From: DASZZZ01 sp036260375
GTDB taxonomy: Bacteria; Actinomycetota; CADDZG01; WHSQ01
Assembly: GCA_036260375.1 (NCBI GenBank)
Contig: DASZZZ010000012.1
Span: 1 to 23,207 of the forward strand
Direction: 5' to 3'
Length of the DNA stretch: 23,207 nucleotides
In this document: positions 16,501 to 23,207 of the stretch, piece by piece
How positions within the stretch are numbered: position 1 is the first letter of the stretch
How the letters are laid out: every line of letters starts with the position of its first letter
Position numbers and translations under genes: made by a program
Notes under the pieces: generated by a model
The model's input: only the letters and a program-made list of their open reading frames with translations
Database searches by the model: none
Told to the model about the DNA's origin: nothing

Positions 16501-19303
16501 GGAGGTCGGGCAGCGTGCCGTCCTCGGCCGGCGTCCCCGCGAGCAGCATCACGCGCACGCCGTCGGCCGCGGTCACGCCCATGTTCTGGAGCTGCACGTA
16601 CGCGCGCGTGACGGCCGTGACGCCCGCGGGCGCGGTGAGCAGCCGGCTCTCGTCGGCGGACAGGCTTTCCGAGAACAGCGCGACGTCCATCGCCGCGGTC
16701 GGGTCGACGCGGTAGCGGGCGTCGGAGTCGGGTGGGTCGAGGCGGATGTCGGGACTCTGGTCCGCGGCGACCTCGACGTCGGGCGCGGTCGGCGCGAACA
16801 CCGGCGTTCCGGGCGCGCTCACCGGCGCCGGACGCCGGCCCGACTCGAGGACGTTGGTGCGCACGAGCAGGTGGACGCCCGGCTGCGGCGCGGCGGGGCG
16901 CGGGATCGGCATCTCCCACACGCCGCGGCCGTGCGTCGTCGCGCGCAGCAGCCGGCTCGGCGGGTGGAAGTCGAGCTCGAGCACCGCGGCGTCGGGGAGG
17001 TTCGGCGACAGGGGGTTCCACGTCCCGCCCGAGTCGGCGGAGTGCCACACGCCGATGTCGGCGCCGACGTAGAGGTCGGCGTTGCTCGCGGGGTCGACGA
17101 CGAGCGCGTTGTGCTGCGTGTCGAGCAGGTTCGTCGAGCGGTGCGCCCAGGGGGCCGCGCCCGGCCAGTGCCACACGCGGCGCGTCGTGCCCGGCCCCCC
17201 GCCGAGCGTCACGTAGACCGATGCGCCGGTCGCGTCGGCCGGGTCCGGCGTTATCGACGTCACCGGGCGGACGCCGTTGGGCCGGCCGTGGTTCGTCGAC
17301 GCCCATCCCGCGCCGCCCTGGTTGTACTCGATCACCTGTCCGTCGCGCGTACCGACCCACAGCCGCGTGAATGACGAGAACGCGAGCGACTGCACGAGGA
17401 CGCCGAGGTCGTCGGCGGGCCACGCGTTCGTCGTGAGCGACGTCCACGACGACCCGAAGTCGTCGGTCACCCACACGCGCCGCGACCCGAACGCGACGCG
17501 CGCCGCGTGCGCCGCGACGGGCGGCGCGACGACCGGAAGCTGGTCGCGCGGCACGCCGGCCATCGGCGGATAGAACAGCACGCCCTCGCTGGAGTCGAGC
17601 GGGACGTCGGCGGACGCGTACGAGTAGCGCGCGCCGTCGGTCTTCACGCGCCGGACGGTGCCTCGTATGTAGATGTTGAGAAAGCGTGTCGGGTCGTTCC
17701 AGTCCACGACGGTCGCGCCGCCGTCGCCCGGGAGCTGGTGCGTCCACACTCCCGCGCCGTCGTAACGCAGGCCGCCGTTGTCCTGCGCGCCGCAGAACGC
17801 CCACGCCTCGAAATCCGGATGGTGCGCGAGACCGACCAGCGTCATCGTGTTCAGGCCCGTGTTGCGGTGCACGAACTCGTCGCTCGTCGCGGCGTGCTCC
17901 GACAGGAACACGCCGCCGTCGCAACCGACCCACAGCTCGTCGCTACCGGGGCGCGTCGCGAACGTGTGGACGTCGGCGTGGACCGTGCCGCCGATCGCGT
18001 CCGTGCGCGTCGAATACGTCCTCGTCGCGCCGGCCCCCGACACGCGCACGTCGCAGCGGTAGAGCGCGGCCGCCCACTCGCCGCCGTGCTTCTCGGTCGA
18101 GCCGCCGACGTAGACGCGGTCCGGATTGGTCGGGTCGACCGCGAGCGCCTGGTCGTAGGAGCCCTGCTCGTGGTCCGTGCGGCCGAACACGTCGCTCGGC
18201 GCGTCGTCGATCTCGCGCCACGTCTGCGGCGCGTCGGCGAGGTCGAGGCGGTACATGCCGACGAAGCCGTCGGGCGCGGCGCCGGCGACGACCGCGTACA
18301 CGACGACCGGCGGTCCGGTCGCCGCGAGGCTGATGCGGCCGACGTTCGCGGTCGGGAACGCGGCACCGAGAACCGTCCACGCGCCGTGCACGCCGCCCGC
18401 GCTCGTCGACGTCAGGACGCCGGAGCCGGTGCGCGCGAGGAAGAAGCGCGTCGTCGCGCCGTCGCGCACGGCGACCACCGCCGAGCACTCGGTCCCGCCG
18501 GGACCCGGCAGCGCCTCCTGGTTCCACGTCGCGACGCCGCCCGTGACGCTGCGCCGATAGACGCCGTTGGTCGTCGCCGCGACGACGTTGTCGGGGTCCG
18601 CGGGGTCGACCGCGAGCCGGAAGAACGCGTGCCCCAGCAGCGACGGCGCGGCGGGCTCCGCGGTCCACGACCGGCCCCCGTCGCGCGACACGATCGGACC
18701 GACGCCGAGGTACGCGGTGCTGCTCCCTCCGCCGACCGCCGACGTCCATCCCTCGCCCGTGCCGACGTAGACCAGGTCCTGGTCGGCCGCGCCGCCGTCG
18801 ACGAGCGCGACGTGACCGCACGCCTGGCTGTCGACCTCGTTCGCAGTGGGATCGATATCGAACTCGTCGGTCATCCCGCGCCACGAGCGCCCGCGGTCGA
18901 GGCTGCGCCACACGCCGCCGTTCGCGCTCGCGACGTAGACGCGCATGCCGTCGTTCGACACCGCGATCCCGCTCACGCGTCCGCTGACCATCGGCTTGTT
19001 CGCGCCTTGGCCGCCGCGCGAGACGAGGGGGCCGAGCGGGATCCAGTTCGCCGACGGCGGCGGCGCCGCGGCAAGCCCCGCGGCCCCCTCGTCGCCGCGC
19101 TGCTCCTCGAGGCGCGCGCGGTAGTCGAAGAGCTGCCCGACGCGGTGCTGCGCGACGTTCGCCGGCTCGAGCCCCGCGCCCGCGTCGGTCGCGGCGGTGC
19201 GCAGCTCGACGAACTCGCGCGTGCGCGCGAACGGGCCGCGCTCTCGCCCCGCGACGGGATCGTGCGGCGCCGGACCGGTCGCGTCGCGCGGGGGGCCGGT
19301 CAC
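13577..19303 (-). CDS. Giant propeller protein A with embedded membrane-helix block
   Basis: A 1908-residue protein. The start is GTG at 19303, overlapping the previous gene's TGA (GTGA); the open frame further upstream is a shadow of that gene. Residues about 95-800 form a BNR/VPS10-type propeller (ASANGGVWRSLDRGRSW near 126-142, SADSGGTW at 755-762, QDNG at 507-510). A CARDB-like stretch follows (about 810-1005), then a helical, charged region (about 1055-1335). Next comes a block of about six hydrophobic helices rich in Trp: near 1338-1358, 1388-1408, 1415-1435, 1446-1467, 1478-1497 and 1512-1536. The C-terminal beta-rich region (about 1600-1908) includes one hook-IN-like module (1615-1670). 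There is no signal peptide, so the propeller would have to cross the membrane by another route or stay inside. The propeller and following segment are clearly paralogous to protein B. The function is unknown; a membrane-anchored scaffold or receptor is a guess. Confidence 0.85.
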   Translation of the reverse strand: MTGPPRDATGPAPHDPVAGRERGPFARTREFVELRTAATDAGAGLEPANVAQHRVGQLFDYRARLEEQRGDEGAAGLAAAPPPSANWIPLGPLVSRGGQGANKPMVSGRVSGIAVSNDGMRVYVASANGGVWRSLDRGRSWRGMTDEFDIDPTANEVDSQACGHVALVDGGAADQDLVYVGTGEGWTSAVGGGSSTAYLGVGPIVSRDGGRSWTAEPAAPSLLGHAFFRLAVDPADPDNVVAATTNGVYRRSVTGGVATWNQEALPGPGGTECSAVVAVRDGATTRFFLARTGSGVLTSTSAGGVHGAWTVLGAAFPTANVGRISLAATGPPVVVYAVVAGAAPDGFVGMYRLDLADAPQTWREIDDAPSDVFGRTDHEQGSYDQALAVDPTNPDRVYVGGSTEKHGGEWAAALYRCDVRVSGAGATRTYSTRTDAIGGTVHADVHTFATRPGSDELWVGCDGGVFLSEHAATSDEFVHRNTGLNTMTLVGLAHHPDFEAWAFCGAQDNGGLRYDGAGVWTHQLPGDGGATVVDWNDPTRFLNIYIRGTVRRVKTDGARYSYASADVPLDSSEGVLFYPPMAGVPRDQLPVVAPPVAAHAARVAFGSRRVWVTDDFGSSWTSLTTNAWPADDLGVLVQSLAFSSFTRLWVGTRDGQVIEYNQGGAGWASTNHGRPNGVRPVTSITPDPADATGASVYVTLGGGPGTTRRVWHWPGAAPWAHRSTNLLDTQHNALVVDPASNADLYVGADIGVWHSADSGGTWNPLSPNLPDAAVLELDFHPPSRLLRATTHGRGVWEMPIPRPAAPQPGVHLLVRTNVLESGRRPAPVSAPGTPVFAPTAPDVEVAADQSPDIRLDPPDSDARYRVDPTAAMDVALFSESLSADESRLLTAPAGVTAVTRAYVQLQNMGVTAADGVRVMLLAGTPAEDGTLPDLPAGIHTSVRAGTPVETPEWRTLGIRTVDGVGPGRPAVAGFDVRSDAFPPSGEASGDRALVALVHHPADEFPDLGGAAAPADAATRRHAALRMASLASARGAAASGAAGGSAGPADPGVSVLTPAAVALLAHARLGDAVDGLTRKVNATRVQPALGGFPGRVVVRRVERQVLALATKAQEMFRDGSATDLPVSHPLAGAGRFALLGAMGLEIPGYAGLLRPGGGWVADYLRRGTPDPDRSLVAVPAARFALRAGKLALDRATTDDDKRKIRAFGAGALSAVASGIVVAPQLRDLLARDTNLDWERWRRSTGARAVDEMVRTRLFAGRSGAALGSWWPPVGEVPGALWDGYLDALREVYALPDGRRKGFKEFEDRFDAGDWLNATRLANAYEVFRQDLGTSSWPWYAWWGLLTPILLGPSVALLSARLATDGLPNANRFTAVGANVDERSVFELVQLGFLVGSVSPFVYSMLLWIMVDEHTEAFVNALVLFVARAVLGGVSLGAADDLDATARWLGLFAPMAAGDVYAAIRAIVGAASGRPGVATVFGINTIPALTSLASLAFGGLFKAILDASEEEWTWWLSWGLLTAVALFAVGIPVAVALSRGGGIWSWFLRRDARFPLVSQVTAAGAPAREPVARARVFDDSALWVDPDNAPPAAPDLSHLDYPSGMRPLVRVWWEGEGTLEINHDGRTIRLRPSGGAEVTVHLPPQGVTAERLALAISTALAGVSAEPVTAGDPMYRLPWPRTLADPGDTGPRRDQVANRARFLAVGTSRKDAVFVRHTPRIELASSAGAGTRRRGASEDFPVVPGAGLGDVESTGLGVAADLAALLTLAAAPTFTGGTVTVPGLPAPSNTVGPVEQVFRRWNLDERRVNEWRMVVSGRAGSEKRTGEPDPLLSTPVHAGPAGTAAGEPFATAMGWVPLWRAWLRVATDPGADVEAAIAMPYTPVVTLPDAVRRPTNAELTLGVRFLLDLS

Positions 19304-22300
19304 AGCGACATCCCGACGTCGACGGAGACGCTGCCCGACGCGCCGCTGCTCGTGACGCGGTCCGGTAGCGCGGCCTGCAGGCGCGTGAGCGCGGCTGCGA
19401 CCTCCTCGAGGCCGACGTCGAGCTGCGCGCGCAGGCCCTCGAGCGCGTCGAGCACCGGCGCGAGCAGCAGCCTCACGTTCAAGCCCGACGCGAGCTCGAC
19501 CGCGCGGCCGTGCAGCGCGAGGACGTCGGCGAACAGCACCGACGGCCGCAGCGTGTCGAACGTCTCGGTGACCGCGGCGGTGAGCGCGTCGGCCGCGGCG
19601 CGCACCGCGGCGAGCGGGTCGAACGCCTCGAGGCGGTCGACGAGGCCCTGCACCGAGGCGACGGTAGGTCCGAGCAGCGCGGCGGGCGACACGGACTCGA
19701 CCGCCGCGACGACGTCGCCGTGCAGGCCCTCGAGCTCGTCGAGCACGGGCTGCAGGTCGAGCGCGTCGAGGACGCCGCGCACGGCGTCGACGGCCGCGTC
19801 GGCCGGCGCGAGCGCGGCGTCGACGAGCTCGAGCGCCTTGGCGCGCAGCGCGTCGACGAGGTCGACGAGCGCGGGGAGCAGACGGTGGGGCCCGGCGCGC
19901 TCGAGCAGGCTCCCGAGCGCGTTCGCGAGCGGCTCGCCGGGGTCGATGCCGAAGCGCGCCAGCAGCCCGCGCGCCCACGTCACGACCGACGCCAGCGGCG
20001 CGAGCGCGTCGCGCAGCCCGTCGGTCACCGCGGTGATCTCGCTCCAGCCGGGCGCCGCGAGCGCGGCCGCGACGCCGGCCTCGACGTCGAGGCGCGTCTC
20101 GAGCCTGCGCCGGTTCTCGACGAGCGGGCCGAGGATCGCGCCGGGCTCGTTGGCCTCGAGCGTGGGCTCGAGCGCGCGCCGCAGCAGCGCGCCGTCCGGA
20201 TGCGAGCGCACCGCGTCGAGCAGCGCGCGGTGGTGCGCCTGGGCCGCGGTGACGAGGGGGGCCGGGTCGAGCGCGCGCACGTCGGTCCGTACGCCGGCGA
20301 CGTGCTCGGACGCGAGTCGCAGACGACCCTCGACGACGGCGCGGCCGTCGACGTCGCCGAGCCACCGCAACACTCCCGGCAAGCTCGTCGCGTCGGCCGG
20401 CAGCCCCGCGGCGCGCGCGAGCCCGGCGACGAGCTCGGCGAGCGCGCCGGGGCCGTCGTCGGGCGACGGACGCAGCCGCGCCGCGAGGTCCGCGCTCACC
20501 GCGCCGGCCAGCGCGCGCGCGTCGAGCGCCTCGAGGACGCGCGCGGCGCGCCCCCGGACCGAGTCGAGCGCGGCCGCGACGTCGTCGAGGTAGAGCACTT
20601 CCTCGATCTCGGCGCGCGCCGCGGCGACCTCGTCGACCGCGCCTTGCAGGAGCGGTCCGGGCGCGAGCCGGTCGAGCACCGCGGTGACCTCGCCGAACGC
20701 GGCGTCGAGGGGGCCCAGCACCTCGGCCTCGACGTCGACTCCTGCGAGCGCGCCGCGAAAACGCTCCAGCGCGTCCTCGACCGGCGCGAGCAGCGCGGCC
20801 GGGTCGAGCGCGTCGATCGCGGCCCGCAGCTGCGCGTACGCCTCCTCCTCGAGCGCGCGCACGGGCTCGGCGGGGTCGATGCTCGCGAGGAACTCGACGA
20901 CGTCGGCGAACGCGGCGTCGACCTCGGCGAGGACGTCGGTGTCGAGCGCGTCCACGATCGCCTGGAGCTCGCCCCGGAGCCCCGTCGCGATGACCTCGAA
21001 GTCGATCTCCTTTATCGGCCGCACCGCGGTGACGATCTCGGACTGGAGATCGGTCGGAAGCATCCCGAACGGGATCGCGCCGACGACGTCCGCGGTCGTG
21101 TCGACGACGTCTATCGACGCGTCGACGTACGGCGTGATCTGCGCCGACGCGAGCGCGTTCGCGACCTCGCCGAGACCCTGCTCGACGTCGCGCTGGAGGC
21201 CCTCGAAGTCGATCGCCTCGACTGCCTCTACGACGGGCGCCAACGCGTCGCGCACCGCGGTCGCGGCCCCCGCGACCTCGTCGCGCACCGTCGTGAGCGC
21301 GCCGACGACCGCGGCCGACGCGTCCTCGATCGCGTCCGCGCCGGCCGCGACCGCGCCGTCGACCGCCTCGAGCGCGGCCGCGACCGGCGCCAGCACGGTC
21401 TCGATCGCGTCGGCCACGGGCGACAGGTCCACCGCGTCGACCGCCTGCCGCACCGACCGGATCGCGGCCGCGACCTCCGTGCCGACAGCTCCGAGCGCGC
21501 CGGCGAGGTCGCGCAGCGGCGCGAGGACGCCGTCGACCATCCCGTCGATGCCGCGCGTGACGCGGCCCGCGTCGTACGCGCGCACGGCGGCGGTGAGGTC
21601 GCCGGTGAGGCCGAGGGCGTCCTGGATCGCGGCGTCGAGCGAGCCGGCGGGGTCGGGCAGCGGCGCGGACATGACGCCGTCGAGCGCGCCGCGCGCCGAC
21701 GCGGCGAGGCCGGCGACCGAGGGGACCGACGACGGGTCGAGCGCGACGCGCGCGGCCGCGAGACCGGCCCCCGAGCCCGCGAGGTCGAGCCCAACGACGA
21801 TCGCCTCGCCGAAGCCGAGGTCGCGCGCCCACTCGTCGCCGACGCGATGGACGGCGTCGAGGAAGCGGACGACCTCGCGCCCGAGCGTCTCGGCCGCGCT
21901 CGCGTCGTCCGGATCGGCGGCGCGCAGCTGCGCCACGAGGCCGGCGCGCGCGGCGCGCGCGCGCAGCTCCTCGCCGGCCGCGAGCGCGACGTCGGCGCGC
22001 ACGACGTCGCGCAGCGTCTCGGCGCGCTCGAGCGCGCGCGCCGAGATCGTGTCGACGGTGACGAGCCCGCCCAGGAGCGTGAGCAGCGCGACGACGCCGC
22101 CGAGCGTCGAGTCGAGGCGTCCGATGTGCGCGCCGAGCGACACGTCGGGAAGAACGCCTCCGGCGAGGCGCGCGAGCTCGCCCAGCGGCCCGGCCTCGAG
22201 CGCGCCCGTCACCGCGCGCACGCGCCCCTGCAGCGCGGGCAGCCCGACGTCGGGCGCGGTCCCGGCCGCGAGCGCGTCGAACGACAAGGCGCGCAGCGAC

Positions 22301-22587
22301 GCGGTCGCGCCCAGCGCGTCGTCGAGCGCGCGCGTCACGACGTCGGGGCTCGGCACGCCGGCGATCTCGGCGACGAGGCGTCCGGAGACGTCGAGCGCGG
22401 CGCCCGCGACCGCGCCCAGGTCGGGGCTGTCGAGGTTCGACACGAGGTCGACGACCGCGCTCGGGTCGAACGTCACGTCGCCGAGCTCGACCTCTCCGAT
22501 CGTCGCCGCGAGGCCCTCGAAGGTCGCGGCGAAATCGAACGACCCGTCGCTCGTGAACGTCACCTCGAGGCGCGCGGCGAGCGCCAT
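19300..22587 (-). CDS. Alanine-rich long helical protein, family unknown
   Basis: A 1095-residue protein that I do not recognise. It is rich in Ala, Val, Leu, Asp and Glu and almost free of Cys and Lys. It consists of amphipathic helical units of roughly 30-45 residues, often opened by an I/L-D-P/F/L turn (VDLSPVADAIETVLAPVAAALEAVD near 386-410, IDALDPAALLAPVEDALERF at 591-610, LDALDLQPVLDELEGL at 940-955). Only the two ends look like beta-strand: LEVTFTSDGSFDF at 7-19 and GSVSVDVGMSL at the C-terminus. The overall look is of an extended rod, comparable in style to tape-measure or apolipoprotein-like proteins, but no family is assigned. The ATG at 22587 overlaps the upstream TGA (TGATG) and the 3' end overlaps the start of giant gene A (GTGA), so all three are coupled. 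There is no signal peptide or clear membrane helix. Confidence 0.75.
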   Translation of the reverse strand: MALAARLEVTFTSDGSFDFAATFEGLAATIGEVELGDVTFDPSAVVDLVSNLDSPDLGAVAGAALDVSGRLVAEIAGVPSPDVVTRALDDALGATASLRALSFDALAAGTAPDVGLPALQGRVRAVTGALEAGPLGELARLAGGVLPDVSLGAHIGRLDSTLGGVVALLTLLGGLVTVDTISARALERAETLRDVVRADVALAAGEELRARAARAGLVAQLRAADPDDASAAETLGREVVRFLDAVHRVGDEWARDLGFGEAIVVGLDLAGSGAGLAAARVALDPSSVPSVAGLAASARGALDGVMSAPLPDPAGSLDAAIQDALGLTGDLTAAVRAYDAGRVTRGIDGMVDGVLAPLRDLAGALGAVGTEVAAAIRSVRQAVDAVDLSPVADAIETVLAPVAAALEAVDGAVAAGADAIEDASAAVVGALTTVRDEVAGAATAVRDALAPVVEAVEAIDFEGLQRDVEQGLGEVANALASAQITPYVDASIDVVDTTADVVGAIPFGMLPTDLQSEIVTAVRPIKEIDFEVIATGLRGELQAIVDALDTDVLAEVDAAFADVVEFLASIDPAEPVRALEEEAYAQLRAAIDALDPAALLAPVEDALERFRGALAGVDVEAEVLGPLDAAFGEVTAVLDRLAPGPLLQGAVDEVAAARAEIEEVLYLDDVAAALDSVRGRAARVLEALDARALAGAVSADLAARLRPSPDDGPGALAELVAGLARAAGLPADATSLPGVLRWLGDVDGRAVVEGRLRLASEHVAGVRTDVRALDPAPLVTAAQAHHRALLDAVRSHPDGALLRRALEPTLEANEPGAILGPLVENRRRLETRLDVEAGVAAALAAPGWSEITAVTDGLRDALAPLASVVTWARGLLARFGIDPGEPLANALGSLLERAGPHRLLPALVDLVDALRAKALELVDAALAPADAAVDAVRGVLDALDLQPVLDELEGLHGDVVAAVESVSPAALLGPTVASVQGLVDRLEAFDPLAAVRAAADALTAAVTETFDTLRPSVLFADVLALHGRAVELASGLNVRLLLAPVLDALEGLRAQLDVGLEEVAAALTRLQAALPDRVTSSGASGSVSVDVGMSL

Positions 22588-23207
22588 CAGGGCGTCACGA
22601 CCACGCCGAGACGGGCGATGCCGCCGGGCAGCGCGAGCTGGACGTCGCGGAACAGGGCCGCGGTCGAGCTCGACACCGGCCGCCCCTTCTCGTCGAGCAG
22701 GTAGTCGCAGGCGACGTCGATCACGACGAGCCCGCCCGCCTGGCGCAGCTCCTCGAACGACTCCTGCGGCAGCGAGCCCGCGAACCGGACGACGTTCTCG
22801 GCGACCCTGACGCTGCCGGGGACGGGGCGCACGGGCCCCCCGGCGCGCGGGCGGATCCACACCACGACGACGAGCGGCGCGAACCGGGCGGCATGCTCGG
22901 CGTCGAGCCGGGCGCTGAACGCGATGCCGAGCGACTTCAGCAGCGACGGCAGCCCGTCGAGCGGGACGGGCGCCGTCGGGTCCCAGCTGAGGTCGGTCAT
23001 GCGCGTGACGTCCTCGCCGAGCCCGGGCCCGGGCGGGCCTTGCGCGCCTTGCGGCCCCGGCGGCCCGGCCGGCCCGGGCGGCCCCGACGTGCCGCGCTCG
23101 CCCTGGGGGCCGGGGGCGCCGGTGGCGCCGGTCTCGCCGCGCGGCCCGGGCGGGCCCGCGGGGCCGGTCTCACCCTGCTTGCCGGGAGCGCCGGGCGCGC
23201 CCTGCTC
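22587..23207 (-). CDS. Collagen-like protein with C-terminal domain, 5' end outside window
   Basis: The open frame enters from the right edge, so its start is not visible; the ATG at 23000 is internal. The visible 206 residues begin with at least 20 uninterrupted G-x-y triplets rich in proline (GPP, GPR, GER, GPQ), the signature of bacterial collagen-like triple helices, which trimerise and form rods on cell surfaces or spores or in phage fibres. A domain of about 140 residues follows, starting TRMTDLSWDP, with alternating hydrophobic beta-strand-like segments (APLVVVVWIRP, GGLVVIDVACDYLLDEKGR) and ending GIARLGVVVTP. I do not recognise that domain; it could be a trimerisation or binding head. 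The stop overlaps the ATG of the helical protein by one base, placing this gene at the head of the visible cluster. Confidence 0.85.
   Translation of the reverse strand, partial: EQGAPGAPGKQGETGPAGPPGPRGETGATGAPGPQGERGTSGPPGPAGPPGPQGAQGPPGPGLGEDVTRMTDLSWDPTAPVPLDGLPSLLKSLGIAFSARLDAEHAARFAPLVVVVWIRPRAGGPVRPVPGSVRVAENVVRFAGSLPQESFEELRQAGGLVVIDVACDYLLDEKGRPVSSSTAALFRDVQLALPGGIARLGVVVTP
23022..23201 (-). repeat. Collagen-like G-x-y repeat coding region
   Basis: Twenty consecutive glycine-x-y triplets on the minus strand, from GAP at 23201 to GPG ending at 23022, in frame with the downstream domain and continuing past the window edge (the preceding residues EQ fit the same register). At DNA level it appears as ggcccg/gggcc-rich repeats. 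Confidence 0.9.

Noticed and set aside
8021..17374. Plus-strand open frame of about 3,100 codons
   Set aside because: It is antisense to two genes with recognisable propeller folds, is extremely rich in Arg, Asp, Val and Ala, has no domain pattern and crosses several real gene boundaries. It is a composition artefact of GC-rich DNA.
7886..19303. Propeller proteins as sialidases or other glycoside hydrolases
   Set aside because: BNR/Asp-box-like motifs alone do not imply catalysis. I could not identify the arginine triad or the Tyr/Glu and Asp residues of a sialidase, so only a binding or structural role is suggested.
19304..21832. Upstream extension of the propeller A frame
   Set aside because: The sequence is Arg/Gly/Asp-rich shadow of the helical gene. 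The recognisable protein begins at the GTGA overlap at 19303.
4398..23207. Firm call of a contractile injection system or prophage
   Set aside because: No sheath, tube, baseplate, spike, terminase, capsid or integrase gene is visible; only the module types hint at a particle, so this remains a hypothesis.

Overview
The window is very GC-rich DNA with strong G/C bias at third codon positions. All nine genes I accept lie on the minus strand, so transcription runs from the right edge to the left. The base composition, GTG starts, and the mix of RTX repeats, collagen repeats, an M36 peptidase with P domains and giant propeller proteins suggest a soil actinobacterium, perhaps of the Thermoleophilia (Solirubrobacter/Conexibacter-like). 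That placement is inference; no rRNA or tRNA is visible to confirm it. There is no sign of an insertion sequence, CRISPR array or tRNA.

The right two-thirds (about 4.4-23.2 kb) looks like one tightly packed transcription unit. In order of transcription it holds: (1) the 3' part of a collagen-like protein entering from the right edge; (2) a 1095-residue alanine-rich helical protein with no recognisable family; (3) a 1908-residue protein A, a BNR/VPS10-type beta-propeller followed by a helical region, a block of about six membrane segments and a C-terminal beta-rich region; (4) a 1895-residue paralogue, protein B, whose propeller is interrupted by a run of hook-IN-like modules; (5) a TauE/SafE-family membrane protein; (6) an M36 (fungalysin-type) metallopeptidase with two P domains. 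Junctions 1/2, 2/3 and 4/5 overlap by 1-4 bases, 3/4 are 3 bases apart, and 5/6 are 27 bases apart. The gene set is therefore very likely co-expressed and translationally coupled. Apart from the collagen-like protein, whose N-terminus lies outside the window, none of the large proteins has an obvious signal peptide, although their folds are usually extracellular. The cluster may build a surface structure or particle of a kind I do not recognise. This is the main finding.

The left third holds a separate secreted RTX-type calcium-binding repeat protein (1.66-4.19 kb), then a small DUF2269-type membrane protein and an MFS transporter cut by the left edge. The last two appear to form a two-gene operon. 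The 153-bp gap before that pair carries two copies of the 10-bp palindrome CGTCCGGACG inside a 13-bp-stem inverted repeat, which could be a terminator hairpin or a paired operator.

Very long open frames also occur on the plus strand and in other minus frames (up to about 3,100 codons). They are arginine/proline/alanine-rich by-products of the base composition, and I have left them out.
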